NCBI GenBank assembly: GCA_963844575.1
Contig: CAWJOU010000005.1
Location: forward strand, 1,736,001-1,800,000
DNA length: 64,000 nucleotides
Direction: 5' to 3'
Origin: DASZUK01 sp963844575
GTDB lineage: Bacteria; Actinomycetota; Acidimicrobiia; Acidimicrobiales; RAAP-2
Numbering within the stretch: position 1 is the first letter of the stretch; each line of letters opens with the position of its first letter. The notes under the pieces were generated by a model. It did no database searches. It had not been told where the DNA came from and saw only the letters and a program-made list of their open reading frames with translations. Shown here one piece after another: positions 33,558 through 42,464 of the stretch. Position numbers and translations under genes: made by a program.

Positions 33558-33950
33558 ATGCTCGGAACCCAGTACCCCCTGCTCGACATCTTCTGGACGA
33601 TGCTCGAGTTCTTCCTGTTCTTCATCTGGATCTTCCTGATCATCACCATCTTCATGGACATCTTCCGCAGCCACGACATGAAGGGCGTCACCAAGTTCAT
33701 CTGGGTCCTGTTCATCATCATCCTTCCCCTCCTGGGGGCGCTGGTGTACTTGATCGCTCGCGGCGGGAGCATGCACGAGCGGTCGGCCCAGCAGGCCAAG
33801 CAGCAGGAGCAGGCGTTCCAGAGCTACGTACGCCAGGCGGCCGGCGGGTCCAGTGCGGCCGACGAGCTGGCCAAGCTGACCGACCTGAAGGCCAAGGGGG
33901 CGATCTCCGACGAGGAGTTCGAGAAGGCGAAGGCCAAGATCCTCGGCTGA
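33558..33950 (+). CDS. Two-helix membrane protein with PLDc_N-like and SHOCT segments
   Basis: A 130-residue protein. Residues 10-65 hold two transmembrane helices (FFLFFIWIFLIITIFMDIF and FIWVLFIIILPLLGALVYLI) in the layout of the PLDc_N domain, followed by a basic and Gln-rich segment. It ends with a SHOCT motif (LAKLTDLKAKGAISDEEFEK). No catalytic phospholipase part is present. The ATG at 33558 has GGAGGAACCC upstream. The role is unknown; such proteins are common in actinobacteria. Confidence 0.85.
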   Translation: MLGTQYPLLDIFWTMLEFFLFFIWIFLIITIFMDIFRSHDMKGVTKFIWVLFIIILPLLGALVYLIARGGSMHERSAQQAKQQEQAFQSYVRQAAGGSSAADELAKLTDLKAKGAISDEEFEKAKAKILG

Positions 33951-33974
33951 GCCGCCCGTCGGTCCGTCGGCCCA

Positions 33975-34682
33975 TCAGGCGGCGGTCAGCGTCACTGTTC
34001 GGCGGTTGTTGACGGCCAGCCGGCTGGCTCGCCACCGGCCGCGGTCGTCGACGACCACCGCGCCGTAGCCGGCGACACCGTCGACGACGTCGAGGCCGGC
34101 CGGTCCCGACGACCGCAGGGCGATCGCCAGCGCGCTGGTCAGGCCCGGCTCAGGCCCAACCACCGTGGCCCGGGTACCCGAGCGGTCGTCGACGACGGTG
34201 GCCACCGCGCCCGCCGGCGGGCCGTCCAGCGACACGAGCATCTCCTGGGCGGGCACTTGCCACGAACGGTCCGGTCCGGGCCGGCCGAAACCGGCGGTCA
34301 CGTCGCCGGCCGCCACCAGCGCGGCCGCCGCGCCGGCGGCCCGGAGCCGGTCGAGCGCCTGGCCGACGGCCCAGCCTCGGGCCAGATCGGTCGGGTCGAC
34401 GCCGTCGGGGCCGGCCCACGGGTCGTACCAGCCGCCGGTCAGCCGTCGGGCTTCGGCGCAGCGGCCGAGCACCTCGGCGATCTCCGGCGGTGACTGGGCG
34501 AGGCTCTGCTCGTCGCGGCGGAGCCGGCTGATCGGGCTGTCCGGCTTCCAGACGCTGAAGATCTCGTCGGCCCGCCGGAGGCCGGCGCCGGCCTGCCGGA
34601 GGGCCCGGGCGATGCCCCGGCCGTCCGGGACGGCTTCCAACGTGACGACCGTCCCCAGGGCGTACTCGGTGCGCCGCGTCAC
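33975..34682 (-). CDS. apbE: FAD:protein FMN transferase (ApbE family)
   Basis: A 235-residue ApbE-like protein, shorter than the usual 300 or so. It covalently attaches FMN to Thr of target flavoproteins. It shows LGTVVTLEAV near the start, FSVWKPDSPISRLRR, WYDPWAGPDGVDPTDLARGW and, near the end, the metal-binding loop region VVGPEPGLTSALAIAL. No signal peptide is visible. The GTG start overlaps the stop of the protease gene (GTGA at 34682-34679). The conserved DxTxxD is less clear than in typical ApbE, so activity is not certain. Confidence 0.8.
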   Translation of the reverse strand: MTRRTEYALGTVVTLEAVPDGRGIARALRQAGAGLRRADEIFSVWKPDSPISRLRRDEQSLAQSPPEIAEVLGRCAEARRLTGGWYDPWAGPDGVDPTDLARGWAVGQALDRLRAAGAAAALVAAGDVTAGFGRPGPDRSWQVPAQEMLVSLDGPPAGAVATVVDDRSGTRATVVGPEPGLTSALAIALRSSGPAGLDVVDGVAGYGAVVVDDRGRWRASRLAVNNRRTVTLTAA

Positions 34683-35767
34683 TCGCCCTCCAGCCGGTCG
34701 ACGACCGCCGAGATCCGGTTCGACGGGATGGCGAAGCCGATGTCCTGGGCGCTCGACCCATCCGAGCTCGTACCGGCGCCCGCGGTGTTCATGCCGACGA
34801 CCTGGCCGGCCGAGTCGACGAGCGGACCGCCGGAGTTCCCGGGGTTGATGGCCGCGTCGGTCTGCAGCATCCCGCCCAGCGTCTCGGTCCCACCGTCGTC
34901 GCGGCTGGCCGTGATCTGCCGGTTCTCGGCCGAGATGATCCCCGACGTCACCGTCGGGCTGCCACCCAGGCCGAGGGCGTTGCCGATCGCCACCACCGGA
35001 TCGCCGACCTGGACGGTCGAGGAGTCGCCGAACGTGACCGTCGGCAGGCCGCTTACCCCCTCGATCCGCAGGAGCGCGATGTCGTCGGTCTGGTCGGCCC
35101 CGACCAGCGTGGCCCGGTGGGTCGTCGACGACCCGTGCAGCGTGACCGTGATCGAGCGGGCCCCGGCGACGACGTGGTCGTTGGTGACGACGTCCCCCGA
35201 AGACGTGACGATCATTCCCGTGCCCTCCAGCTCCTCTTGGCCGCTGTCGCCGGTCCCTGTTGTCGCCGCGGTCCCGGTTGTCGCAGTGCTTGTCGATGTC
35301 ACTGTTGATGTCGATGTGGCGGCCGAGGCCCCCTCTGTAGAGCCGCTGACGACCGCCGTGATCGTGACGACGGCCGGTTCGACGTCGCCGGCGATGGTCG
35401 CCACGCTGTTGCCCTGGTCACTGGCCAGGTCGGCGGCGGCGACGCCGCTCCCGTCGGGACTCGGGTGGCCACCGAAGGCGGCCGCCGCCAGGCCACCGCC
35501 GACCCCGGCGACGAGGACGGCGGCGGCGACGACGGTCAACGCCCGCCGGAGCGTCGTCGTCCGGTGCCGAGGGGGGCGGCGACCCGGAGCGTTCCAGCTA
35601 CCGGCGGGCTGGGGGTGGTCGGGAGGACCAGGCGGGACCGGCGGCGCGCCAGACGGTGGCACGATGGCCCCGGCCTGGGTGGCGGGGAGCACGATGTCGG
35701 GGACGATCACCTCCGGCGGACGCGGTGACGTCAGTCGGTAGCGGCCTTCTTCGGGAGCGTCGGTCAT
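34679..35767 (-). CDS. Membrane-anchored HtrA/trypsin-like serine protease
   Basis: A 362-residue protease. Residues 1-68 are a Pro-rich cytosolic arm, 74-98 a transmembrane helix, followed by an extracellular Ser/Thr linker (148-180) and the trypsin-like domain. The triad is His198 (VVTNDHVVAG), Asp229 (QTDDIALLRI) and Ser312 (NPGNSGGPL). The C-terminus ends right after the protease domain, so the PDZ domain of DegP/HtrA is missing. It probably degrades or processes surface proteins. ATG 35767 with GGTGGAGGC upstream. Confidence 0.9.
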   Translation of the reverse strand: MTDAPEEGRYRLTSPRPPEVIVPDIVLPATQAGAIVPPSGAPPVPPGPPDHPQPAGSWNAPGRRPPRHRTTTLRRALTVVAAAVLVAGVGGGLAAAAFGGHPSPDGSGVAAADLASDQGNSVATIAGDVEPAVVTITAVVSGSTEGASAATSTSTVTSTSTATTGTAATTGTGDSGQEELEGTGMIVTSSGDVVTNDHVVAGARSITVTLHGSSTTHRATLVGADQTDDIALLRIEGVSGLPTVTFGDSSTVQVGDPVVAIGNALGLGGSPTVTSGIISAENRQITASRDDGGTETLGGMLQTDAAINPGNSGGPLVDSAGQVVGMNTAGAGTSSDGSSAQDIGFAIPSNRISAVVDRLEGE

Positions 35768-35866
35768 GCCTCCACCCTGAACCGGCGCCCTGAGAGCCGG
35801 GGAAGAGACGGCTAAGAACCGGGTATGAATCGACCCACCCCGGCCCGGCGTCGGCCGGACCGGACG

Positions 35867-37342
35867 TCAGATGGCCGTCTGCGTCACGATGGTCACCGCA
35901 GCCGGCAGGCCGTGGACCTGGACGGTCGATCCTGACGACATGTCACGGAGGTCGACGAACGTGACCGTGTTGCCGACGGCCCGGGCGACGCCGGTGTTGC
36001 CGACGACGGCCCATTCGCCGGCACCGTCGATGGCCACCGGCACGGGCCCGACGCCGACCTGGATGGGCCCCTGGGGTTTGCCGGTGGCCAGGTTGATGGC
36101 GGTCACGGTGTCCGTCGACAGCGACGTCGACCCGCCGTTGGTCACGAGCGCCCACTGGCCGTCCGGACTGATGGCAATGGACTGTGGTCCCTGGCCGACG
36201 GTGATCGGCGTGCCGGCCTGACCGGTCGCCAGGTCGATCGGCGTCACCGTCTCGAGCACTTCGGTGCCCTTCTCCGGATTCGTCACGTACGCGGTCCGTC
36301 CGTCCGGGCTGATGGCGAACTGCCCGGCCGGCGCCCCGACGGCGATGGCCGGGCCGACGGTGCCGGTCGCCAGGTCGACGGGGATCAGGGTGCCGGCCGA
36401 GAGGTCGCTCACGTACGCCGTCTGCCCGGTCACCTCGATGCTGACCTGCGACGGCGGTCCGGTGAGGATCGTCAGTGGTTGGCCGACCGTGCCATCGTCG
36501 AGGGCGACCGGGACGACGGCCGTGTCGTCTTTGCCGACGGTCGCGACGTACGCCGTGCTGCCGTCGGGGGTGATGGCCAGCGCGACGGGCACACCGGGGA
36601 CCGGCACGGCCGGCCCGGCGGTGTCCGAGCTGAGATCGACGGCGGTGATGCTGCCCGGGCCGTTCGAGCCGGTCCCGGCGGCGAGCACGTACGCCGTCTT
36701 GCCGTCCGGCGCCGTGGCGATCGCCTCCGCCCCCCGCGGGACGTGGATCGGCGCGGCGATGGCGCCGGTCGCCATGTCGACCGGGTCGACGACGCTGGCC
36801 CCGGTCCGCAGGTTCGTCGTCGTCACGACGAGCGCCGTCTCCGCCGGTCCGCCGGTCAACACTTCCGGGGGTGGGGTGGTCGACGACGTGGCGGCCAGCA
36901 CGCCGAACGTCACGCCGACGGCGAGCAGGACAATGCCGACGACTGGGATCATCCAGTGCCGACGTCGCCGCTTCGGTGACGTCGCCGGTGACGACGCGGT
37001 CACCGCAGCGAACGGCGGCGCCCAGGCCGCGGCCGGTGCGTACGGCGGCCACGCCGGGTTCCACGGGCCGGGCGGCGCGTCCGGCGGGGACCACGCCACC
37101 ACCGGCGGCGGTGCGGCAACCGGGAGGGGCGGCGGTGGTGGTGGCGGCGGTGGTGGTGGTGGTGGTGCCAGCGTGAACCGGCCGGGCACCGCGCCGGCGA
37201 GCGGGACACCGGCCGGCCGGCCGGGAAGCGGGTCGGGCTGCCAGACCGGCGGGATCCGAGCGGCGGCGGCGAGGGGGGCCGGACCGGGAGGAGCCGGATC
37301 GGCCGGGAACGCCCGACTGCTCCAGTCCGGCGTCCCTGTCAT
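35867..37342 (-). CDS. Membrane-anchored YVTN-type beta-propeller protein
   Basis: A 491-residue protein. Residues 1-125 are Pro-rich, with a run of 12 Pro near 61-72 and a basic RRRRH end, then a transmembrane helix at 131-151. The C-terminal 320 residues are seven blades with the repeated AISPDGRTAYVTN-like phrase and PIDLATGxxGxPI, as in YVTN/Nhl propellers. The propeller is extracytoplasmic and the ligand unknown. An ATG start at 37342 is preceded by TAAGCT at 6 nt spacing. Confidence 0.87.
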   Translation of the reverse strand: MTGTPDWSSRAFPADPAPPGPAPLAAAARIPPVWQPDPLPGRPAGVPLAGAVPGRFTLAPPPPPPPPPPPPPLPVAAPPPVVAWSPPDAPPGPWNPAWPPYAPAAAWAPPFAAVTASSPATSPKRRRRHWMIPVVGIVLLAVGVTFGVLAATSSTTPPPEVLTGGPAETALVVTTTNLRTGASVVDPVDMATGAIAAPIHVPRGAEAIATAPDGKTAYVLAAGTGSNGPGSITAVDLSSDTAGPAVPVPGVPVALAITPDGSTAYVATVGKDDTAVVPVALDDGTVGQPLTILTGPPSQVSIEVTGQTAYVSDLSAGTLIPVDLATGTVGPAIAVGAPAGQFAISPDGRTAYVTNPEKGTEVLETVTPIDLATGQAGTPITVGQGPQSIAISPDGQWALVTNGGSTSLSTDTVTAINLATGKPQGPIQVGVGPVPVAIDGAGEWAVVGNTGVARAVGNTVTFVDLRDMSSGSTVQVHGLPAAVTIVTQTAI

Positions 37343-37348
37343 GGTCTG

Positions 37349-37354
37349 AGCTTA
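37349..37354 (-). promoter_or_regulatory. -10 box TAAGCT for the beta-propeller gene
   Basis: TAAGCT on the minus strand is 6 nt from the ATG at 37342 and overlaps the stop codon of the upstream NADH dehydrogenase gene, suggesting a leaderless, separately controlled transcript. Confidence 0.45.
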
Positions 37355-38815
37355 CGGACCGCCCGGCGTCGCGAGGGGTGACCCTTTGGCGGGCGCGCCA
37401 CCGGGCGCGCCCGCCGCCCGGGCCGGATCCGCCGGCGGGGCGTCGACCTCGTCGGCCGCTCCGGCATCGGTGCACCGTTCGATCGATGCGGTGTCGGCGA
37501 TCCGGTCGGCGAGGGCGGCGATGGCCCCGCGGGCGACCATCTGGCGGAACGTGATCGTCCGTTCGGTCCGGTCACGCCCGACGAAGCTGATGCCCCAGTG
37601 GGCGAGCGCGGCGAGCCGGTTCTTGAAGCCGGTCAGGAACGTCAGGTGGACGACGAGCCAGAGGAGCCAGCCGACGAAGCCGCCGACCGACACCGGACCG
37701 ATCTTGGCGACCGCCCGGAAGCGGGAGATGGCGGCCAGGCTCCCGAGGTCCCGGTAGTGGAACGGTCGGTCGGTGTGGTCGCCGTCGAGCCGCCGCTTGA
37801 TCAGCGTCGCCGCGTGGACGCCCGACTGCATGGCCACTTCAGCGATGGCGGGGAGGTCGTCGAGGGTCATCAGATCGCCGACGACGAAGACCTCGGGATG
37901 GCCGGGCAGGCTGCAGTCGGGGTTGACCCTGACCCGGCCGGTCCGGTCGGTCTCGGCGCCGCTGGCGTTGGCCAGGAGCCGGCCGAGCGGCGACGCGGTC
38001 ATGCCGGCCGCCCAGACCTTCGTGCGGGCGTCGATCGTCGTCGTCGTGCCGTCGCGGCGCCGGACGTCGACGGTCTCCCCGTCCATGCCGACGACCATCG
38101 CGCCGGTGTGGACCTCGACGCCGAGGCGGCCGAGGTCCCGGGCGGTCATCGCCGAGAGCCGCGCTCCGAACTGGGTCAGGACGCCGTCGCCGCCCTCGAG
38201 GAGGAGGACCCGAGCCTGCCGCGGATCGATCCGCCGGAAGTTGCGCTGCAGGGCCCGGTGGGACAGCTCGGCGATCTGCCCGGCCATCTCCACCCCGGTC
38301 GGCCCGCCGCCGACGACGACGAACGTGAGCCACGCTCGTCGGGCCGCCTCGTCCGGCTCGGTCTCGGCCATCTCGAACGCCCCGAAGATCCGCGCCCGCA
38401 GCTCGAGCGCGTCGTCGATCGACTTCATCCCCGGCGCCCATTGGGCGAACTCGGGGTGGCCGAAGTAGGACGTCCCGGAACCGGCGGCGACGATCAGGCT
38501 GTCGTACGGGGTCTCGATCGTTCGCTCGGGCCGCCAGGCCGTGACGACCCGTCGGTCGAGGTCGATGCCGGTGACGTTGGCGAGCTCCACCGTCGTATTG
38601 CGGTGCCGCCGCAGGACGTCACGGGTGGCCGGAGCGATGGCGCCCTCCGAGAGGATCCCGGTCGCCACCTGGTAGAGCAGGGGTTGGAACAGGTGGTGGT
38701 TCGTCCGGTCGATCACCGTCACCGTCACCGGCGCCCGCCGGAGCGCCCGGGCCGCGAACAGCCCACCGAAGCCCGAGCCGATGATCACTACCCGATGCAC
38801 CGGCGGTCTCGTCAC
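37352..38815 (-). CDS. ndh: Type II NADH:quinone oxidoreductase
   Basis: A 487-residue monotopic membrane flavoprotein that oxidises NADH and reduces menaquinone without pumping protons. FAD-binding Rossmann motif GSGFGGLFAARAL at residues 13-25; NAD-binding motif VVVGGGPTGVEMAGQIAE near 166-183; quinone/FAD loop GHPEVFVVGDL near 300. A C-terminal amphipathic or membrane segment (GGFVGWLLWLVVHLTFL) is typical. The C-terminal 50 residues are an extra Ala/Pro-rich tail. GTG start at 38815 (a weak TAGAAC box lies 6 nt upstream). Confidence 0.92.
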   Translation of the reverse strand: MTRPPVHRVVIIGSGFGGLFAARALRRAPVTVTVIDRTNHHLFQPLLYQVATGILSEGAIAPATRDVLRRHRNTTVELANVTGIDLDRRVVTAWRPERTIETPYDSLIVAAGSGTSYFGHPEFAQWAPGMKSIDDALELRARIFGAFEMAETEPDEAARRAWLTFVVVGGGPTGVEMAGQIAELSHRALQRNFRRIDPRQARVLLLEGGDGVLTQFGARLSAMTARDLGRLGVEVHTGAMVVGMDGETVDVRRRDGTTTTIDARTKVWAAGMTASPLGRLLANASGAETDRTGRVRVNPDCSLPGHPEVFVVGDLMTLDDLPAIAEVAMQSGVHAATLIKRRLDGDHTDRPFHYRDLGSLAAISRFRAVAKIGPVSVGGFVGWLLWLVVHLTFLTGFKNRLAALAHWGISFVGRDRTERTITFRQMVARGAIAALADRIADTASIERCTDAGAADEVDAPPADPARAAGAPGGAPAKGSPLATPGGP

Positions 38816-38940
38816 GTCGCCGTTCTACCCGACGATCGCCCCGCCCGGCACTCCCGTTCGAGGCGATGGCCCCGGGCCCGCCCTCGGAACGGCCCCAAAG
38901 CCTGCCCTCTGGACGACCCCCGACCGTCTCGGGGACGGCG

Positions 38941-39363
38941 TCAGCCGAACTGTGCGAGGGCGTCGGTGACGTAGGCGACGAGAGGTAAGCCGTCGAGCTC
39001 CGTCCGCGGTACCCACTCGGCGTGGTCGCTCGACCCGACGGCTTCGGCCCGCAGCGCACCGTGCCACGCGCCGATCCGGTACACGATGCGGACGGTGTGC
39101 AGCTGGGCGCCGTCGGGCAGCGCCCAGAGGTCGGAGAGGACACCACGGAGACTGACGTCGTCGATCGTCAGCCCCGTCTCCTCGGCCACCTCCCGGCGGA
39201 GACCGTCGAGCGGGGCCTCGCCGTGCTCGAGGCCGCCGCCGGGCAGGAACCACGAGCCGGGGGCGTTCGACTGCTTCGACGCCCGGACGAGCAGGACCCG
39301 GTCCTCGTCGTCGATGCAGATGCCGTACGTCCCGATCCGCTGGTACCGACGCCGCCCGGCCAT
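38941..39363 (-). CDS. NUDIX hydrolase
   Basis: A 140-residue NUDIX protein with the complete box GGGLEHGEAPLDGLRREVAE then ETGL at residues 42-64 (G-x5-E-x7-REVAEETG). It has a strand opening YGICIDDEDRVLLVRA, typical of MutT-like or ADP-ribose-type hydrolases. The substrate is unresolved. It diverges from a SnoaL-like gene across a short 10-bp tandem repeat. Confidence 0.9.
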   Translation of the reverse strand: MAGRRRYQRIGTYGICIDDEDRVLLVRASKQSNAPGSWFLPGGGLEHGEAPLDGLRREVAEETGLTIDDVSLRGVLSDLWALPDGAQLHTVRIVYRIGAWHGALRAEAVGSSDHAEWVPRTELDGLPLVAYVTDALAQFG

Positions 39364-39400
39364 CCCGACAGCATGGCTCGGCGGGGCGGCTCGGCGGGGG

Positions 39401-39456
39401 CGGCCGGGTTCGGCCGGGTTCGGCCGGGTTCGGCCGGGTTCGGCCGGGTTCGGCCG
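39401..39456. repeat. 10-bp tandem repeat (CGGCCGGGTT, five copies and a partial)
   Basis: CGGCCGGGTT occurs five times head to tail at 39401-39450, with a partial sixth. It lies in the intergenic stretch between divergent genes and would place TT steps at helical period, perhaps giving slight bending. No function is known. Confidence 0.7.
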
Positions 39457-39537
39457 GGGCTCCGGGCGGCCGGGGCGACGCCGAAGCGGTGCGGTCTACG
39501 TCATAATCCCCCCGATACCGCCGACGAAGGGGGGCCC

Positions 39538-39990
39538 ATGGACCGAGACGACATCGAGGCCATCAAGCAGGTCAAGTACGCCTACTTCCGGCTCCTCGAC
39601 CTGAAGCGGTTCGACGAGCTCGGCGAGCTCCTCACCGACGACTGCACGGCCGACTACGAGGACGGCACGCGCCACTACGACGGCCGGGCGGCGATCGTCG
39701 GGTTCCTGACCGAGGTGCTCACCGACCCGGGCATCATCACCATGCATCACGGCCACCATCCGGAGATCTCGTCGACCGGTCTGGACGCGGCCACCGGCGT
39801 CTGGTACCTCGTCGACCGGGTCGTCATCCCCGGCGCCGATCTGGAGATCGGCGGTACCGCGTTCTACCGCGACGAGTACGTCCGGCGCGATGGCCGGTGG
39901 CTGATCAGCCACACCGGGTACGAGCGCGTCTTCGAGGAGCACCGGGCCCACTCGACGATGGCGGTGAAGTCCTTCCGTTCCCGGTTCTAG
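39538..39990 (+). CDS. SnoaL/NTF2-like protein
   Basis: A 150-residue single-domain NTF2-like fold of the SnoaL-like type. It opens with two helices (IEAIKQVKYAYFRLLDLKRF) and the ELLTDDCTADYEDG turn, then the curved sheet with DGRAAIVGFL, MHHGHHPEI, VWYLVDRVVI and DEYVRRDGRWLISHTGYERVF. Such proteins are ligand-binding or isomerase-like (ring-hydroxylating dioxygenase small subunits and steroid isomerases are relatives); the substrate is unknown. ATG 39538 with AAGGGGGG upstream. Confidence 0.85.
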   Translation: MDRDDIEAIKQVKYAYFRLLDLKRFDELGELLTDDCTADYEDGTRHYDGRAAIVGFLTEVLTDPGIITMHHGHHPEISSTGLDAATGVWYLVDRVVIPGADLEIGGTAFYRDEYVRRDGRWLISHTGYERVFEEHRAHSTMAVKSFRSRF

Positions 39991-40000
39991 GCCGCTCGGC

Positions 40001-40999
40001 TCAGGGCCGGCCGGCCGGACTGGTCGTGAAGGTCGGGTCCCGCAGGATGGCCGGCTCGAGCACCTCGTCGATGGCCTGGAGGAGGTCGGGCTCCAAGACG
40101 ACGTCGAGGGCCTTGACGTTCTCGGTGACCTGCTCGGGGCGGGTGGCCCCGAGGATGGCGGTCGAGACGTTCTCGTTCTGCAGTACCCAGGCCAGCGCCA
40201 CGGTGGCCGGGGTGTAGCCGGCCTGGCGGGCGAGGGCGGCGAACTGCTGCACCGGGCCGAGCACCTCGTCGCGCAGCAACCAGCCGATGTAGCCGGCGCC
40301 GTCCTTGGCGGTCGCCCGGGAGCCTTCCGGCGGCGGCGTGCCGGGCAGGTACTTGCCGGTCAGGACGCCCTGGGCGAGCGGGGACCAGACGATCTGGCCG
40401 ATCCCCTCCTTGGCGCACAGGGGGACGACCTCGGCTTCGATCACCCGCCACAGCAGCGAGTACTGGGGCTGGTTGGAGACGATGCGGTCGAGGCCCATGT
40501 CGTCGGCGATCCGCAGCGCCGACTGGATCTGCTCGGCGGTCCACTCGGAGACGCCGATGTAGTGGACCTTGCCCTGCCGGACGAGGTCGTCGAAGGCCCG
40601 CAGGGTCTCCTCGAGCGGCGCCTCGTAGTCGAACCGGTGAGCCTGGAGGAGGTCGACGTGGTCGGTCCCGAGCCGTTGCAGCGAGGCGTTGAGCGACTCG
40701 ACGATGTGCTTGCGGGAGAGGCCGCGGTTGTTGGGGTTCGGGCCGGTCGGCCAGTAGACCTTCGTGAAGATCTCGATCGAGTCCCGCCGGACACCCTTGA
40801 GCGCCCGGCCCATGACCTCCTCGGCCGCGCCGATGGCGTAGACGTCGGCGGTGTCGAACGTCGTGATGCCGACGTCGAGGGCGGCCTTCACGCAGGCCTT
40901 GGCCGCGGCCTCCTCGACCTGGCCGCCGTGGGTGATCCAGTTTCCGTAGGAGAGGGCGGAGACGACCATGCCGCTGCGCCCGAGGTGGCGATATTCCAT
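40001..40999 (-). CDS. Aldo/keto reductase (potassium-channel beta-like subgroup)
   Basis: A 332-residue NADPH-dependent aldo/keto reductase. Residues 50-60 carry TFDTADVYAIG (Asp and Tyr of the active site); the Lys is in FTKVYWPTG near 92 and the His in LLQAHRFDY. Cofactor phrases ILGATRPEQVTENV near the end are typical. The SEWTAEQIQSAL, YSLLWR and WSPLAQGVLTGKY phrases match the potassium-channel beta subunit-like subgroup. The substrate is not known. The start ATG 40999 follows a TACGCT box by 6 nt, and the gene diverges from arfB. Confidence 0.92.
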   Translation of the reverse strand: MEYRHLGRSGMVVSALSYGNWITHGGQVEEAAAKACVKAALDVGITTFDTADVYAIGAAEEVMGRALKGVRRDSIEIFTKVYWPTGPNPNNRGLSRKHIVESLNASLQRLGTDHVDLLQAHRFDYEAPLEETLRAFDDLVRQGKVHYIGVSEWTAEQIQSALRIADDMGLDRIVSNQPQYSLLWRVIEAEVVPLCAKEGIGQIVWSPLAQGVLTGKYLPGTPPPEGSRATAKDGAGYIGWLLRDEVLGPVQQFAALARQAGYTPATVALAWVLQNENVSTAILGATRPEQVTENVKALDVVLEPDLLQAIDEVLEPAILRDPTFTTSPAGRP

Positions 41000-41005
41000 G
41001 CGGCG

Positions 41006-41011
41006 AGCGTA
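41006..41011 (-). promoter_or_regulatory. -10 box TACGCT for the aldo/keto reductase gene
   Basis: TACGCT on the minus strand lies 6 nt from the ATG at 40999; no ribosome site intervenes, so the mRNA is probably leaderless. Confidence 0.45.
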
Positions 41012-41086
41012 ACGGGCCGCCGGGGCGCCGTCACTGCGCCTTTCCGCCGGCTCCACCCCTGGCGAACCCGCGCCGCGGCCGTTGCC

Positions 41087-41092
41087 TACGCT
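41087..41092 (+). promoter_or_regulatory. -10 box TACGCT for arfB
   Basis: TACGCT is 6 nt before the GTG at 41099. Together with the box at 41006-41011 it makes a divergent leaderless promoter pair. Confidence 0.45.
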
Positions 41093-41098
41093 CGCGGC

Positions 41099-41530
41099 GT
41101 GGACGAGCCCACCGACGACCGGCGCCTTCTCCGGGTGAACCGGTCGCTGTCGATCCCGATCGACGAGATCGAGTGGCGGGCGACGACGTCCGGCGGCCCG
41201 GGCGGCCAGCACGCCAACCGGGCGAGCAGTCGGGTCGAGGTCCGCTTCGACGTCGACGGGTCGCGGACGTTGGGGCCGCGCCAGCGGGCCCGGCTGCGAG
41301 AGCGGTTCGGCCCCGTCGTCCGGGCCGGCGCGTCGGACGACCGCTCGCAGGCCCGGAACCGCCAGGTCGCGCTGGAGCGGCTGGCCGCCCGACTGGCCGA
41401 CGGGCTGCGGGTCGACCCGGCCCGCCGGCCGACCCGGCCGACGATGGGCTCGAAGGAGCGCCGTCTCCAGACGAAGCGCCAGCGGTCGCAGGTCAAGCGG
41501 CAGCGGCGGCCGGGGGGCGACGACGACTGA
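41099..41530 (+). CDS. arfB: Alternative ribosome-rescue factor ArfB (YaeJ-type peptidyl-tRNA hydrolase)
   Basis: A 143-residue release-factor-like protein. SGGPGGQHANRASSRVEV at residues 31-48 includes the catalytic GGQ motif (35-37), and a basic C-terminal tail (KERRLQTKRQRSQVKRQRR) would enter the mRNA channel of stalled ribosomes. ArfB frees ribosomes stuck on truncated mRNA. The length is typical and the start is the GTG at 41099. Confidence 0.93.
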   Translation: MDEPTDDRRLLRVNRSLSIPIDEIEWRATTSGGPGGQHANRASSRVEVRFDVDGSRTLGPRQRARLRERFGPVVRAGASDDRSQARNRQVALERLAARLADGLRVDPARRPTRPTMGSKERRLQTKRQRSQVKRQRRPGGDDD

Positions 41531-41573
41531 CGGGGACGACGAAGACGGGGTCGCCTGACGGCGCCGTCGTCGG

Positions 41574-42440
41574 TCAGCCGAGGCTGGCCTGCAGCATCGA
41601 CACCGCGTCGCGGACGAGCTCGTCGGCGCCGGACTCGGTGTCCTCGCGGACGCCGCGCAGCGCGGTCAGCGACGCGAAGCCGGCGGCGATGAGGGCGGCG
41701 TCGTCCTCGGGGTCCTCCCCTTCGACGCTGCCGAGCGACGGGACCGCGGTGCCGAGGGTGAGCCGGATCTCGCCTTCCTCGGGATCGCCGCCCCGCCCGG
41801 GGCCACCCTGGGCCGGCGGCGTGCGCTCCGCGGCGGACTTGACGATCCCGGCGGTGCTGATCCGACCCCGGCGGACGCCGCGGAGCTCGTCCGGCGGCAC
41901 GGAGGGGACGTTCAGGTTGAGGACGGTCCGGCGCGGCGCGGCGGCGAGCGTCGGCAGCAGGGCGACGGCGAGCGCCGACGCGGTCTCCCAGTGGTCGGGC
42001 ACCGACCCGGACCGCAGGGAGACGGCCAACCCGCTCAGGCCGAGCTGGGCCGCGGTCAGCGCGGCGCCGACGGTGCCGGAGTGGAGGACGGAGCGGCCGA
42101 CGTTGACGCCGAGGTTGATGCCGGAGACGACGAGGTCCGGCCGCGGCCCGAAACCGCCGAGGACGCCGACGATGACCGAGAGGGCGGGCGACGCGTCGAG
42201 GCCGTAGACGGGGACGTCGTCGGCGCCGTCGATCGGCACCGCCCGGTAGGCGATCGCCTCTCGCTCGTAGACGGTGCCGACCGCGGCGGACGCGCCGCTG
42301 TGGTTGGTCAGCGGCGCCACGACGACGACGTCGCGGACCTCGCCGTCCGGGGCGGCGGCCCGCCAGCCGGCGAGGGCCCGGGTGACCGCGGCCAGCCCGG
42401 GCGCGTGGACTCCGTCGTCGTTGGTCACCAGGATGCGCAC
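41574..42440 (-). CDS. surE: SurE-type 5'/3'-nucleotidase
   Basis: A 288-residue metal-dependent survival protein SurE. The N-terminal VRILVTNDDGVHAPGL holds the two metal-binding Asp (8, 9), followed by NHSGASAA and SGINLGVNVG with further metal and phosphate ligands. It dephosphorylates nucleoside monophosphates. The C-terminal part beyond about residue 250 carries an acidic linker and a helix longer than in the basic family. The start is the GTG at 42440, 8 nt after a TATCGT box, so it is probably leaderless. Confidence 0.9.
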   Translation of the reverse strand: MRILVTNDDGVHAPGLAAVTRALAGWRAAAPDGEVRDVVVVAPLTNHSGASAAVGTVYEREAIAYRAVPIDGADDVPVYGLDASPALSVIVGVLGGFGPRPDLVVSGINLGVNVGRSVLHSGTVGAALTAAQLGLSGLAVSLRSGSVPDHWETASALAVALLPTLAAAPRRTVLNLNVPSVPPDELRGVRRGRISTAGIVKSAAERTPPAQGGPGRGGDPEEGEIRLTLGTAVPSLGSVEGEDPEDDAALIAAGFASLTALRGVREDTESGADELVRDAVSMLQASLG

Positions 42441-42447
42441 GCGCCGA

Positions 42448-42454
42448 TACGATA
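42448..42454. promoter_or_regulatory. Overlapping divergent -10 boxes between surE and aldose epimerase
   Basis: The 7-bp stretch TACGATA carries TATCGT on the minus strand (8 nt from the surE GTG at 42440) and TACGAT on the plus strand (11 nt from the epimerase ATG at 42465). The two promoters therefore share bases, and firing one may limit the other. Confidence 0.4.
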
Positions 42455-42464
42455 CCGGGGCGCC

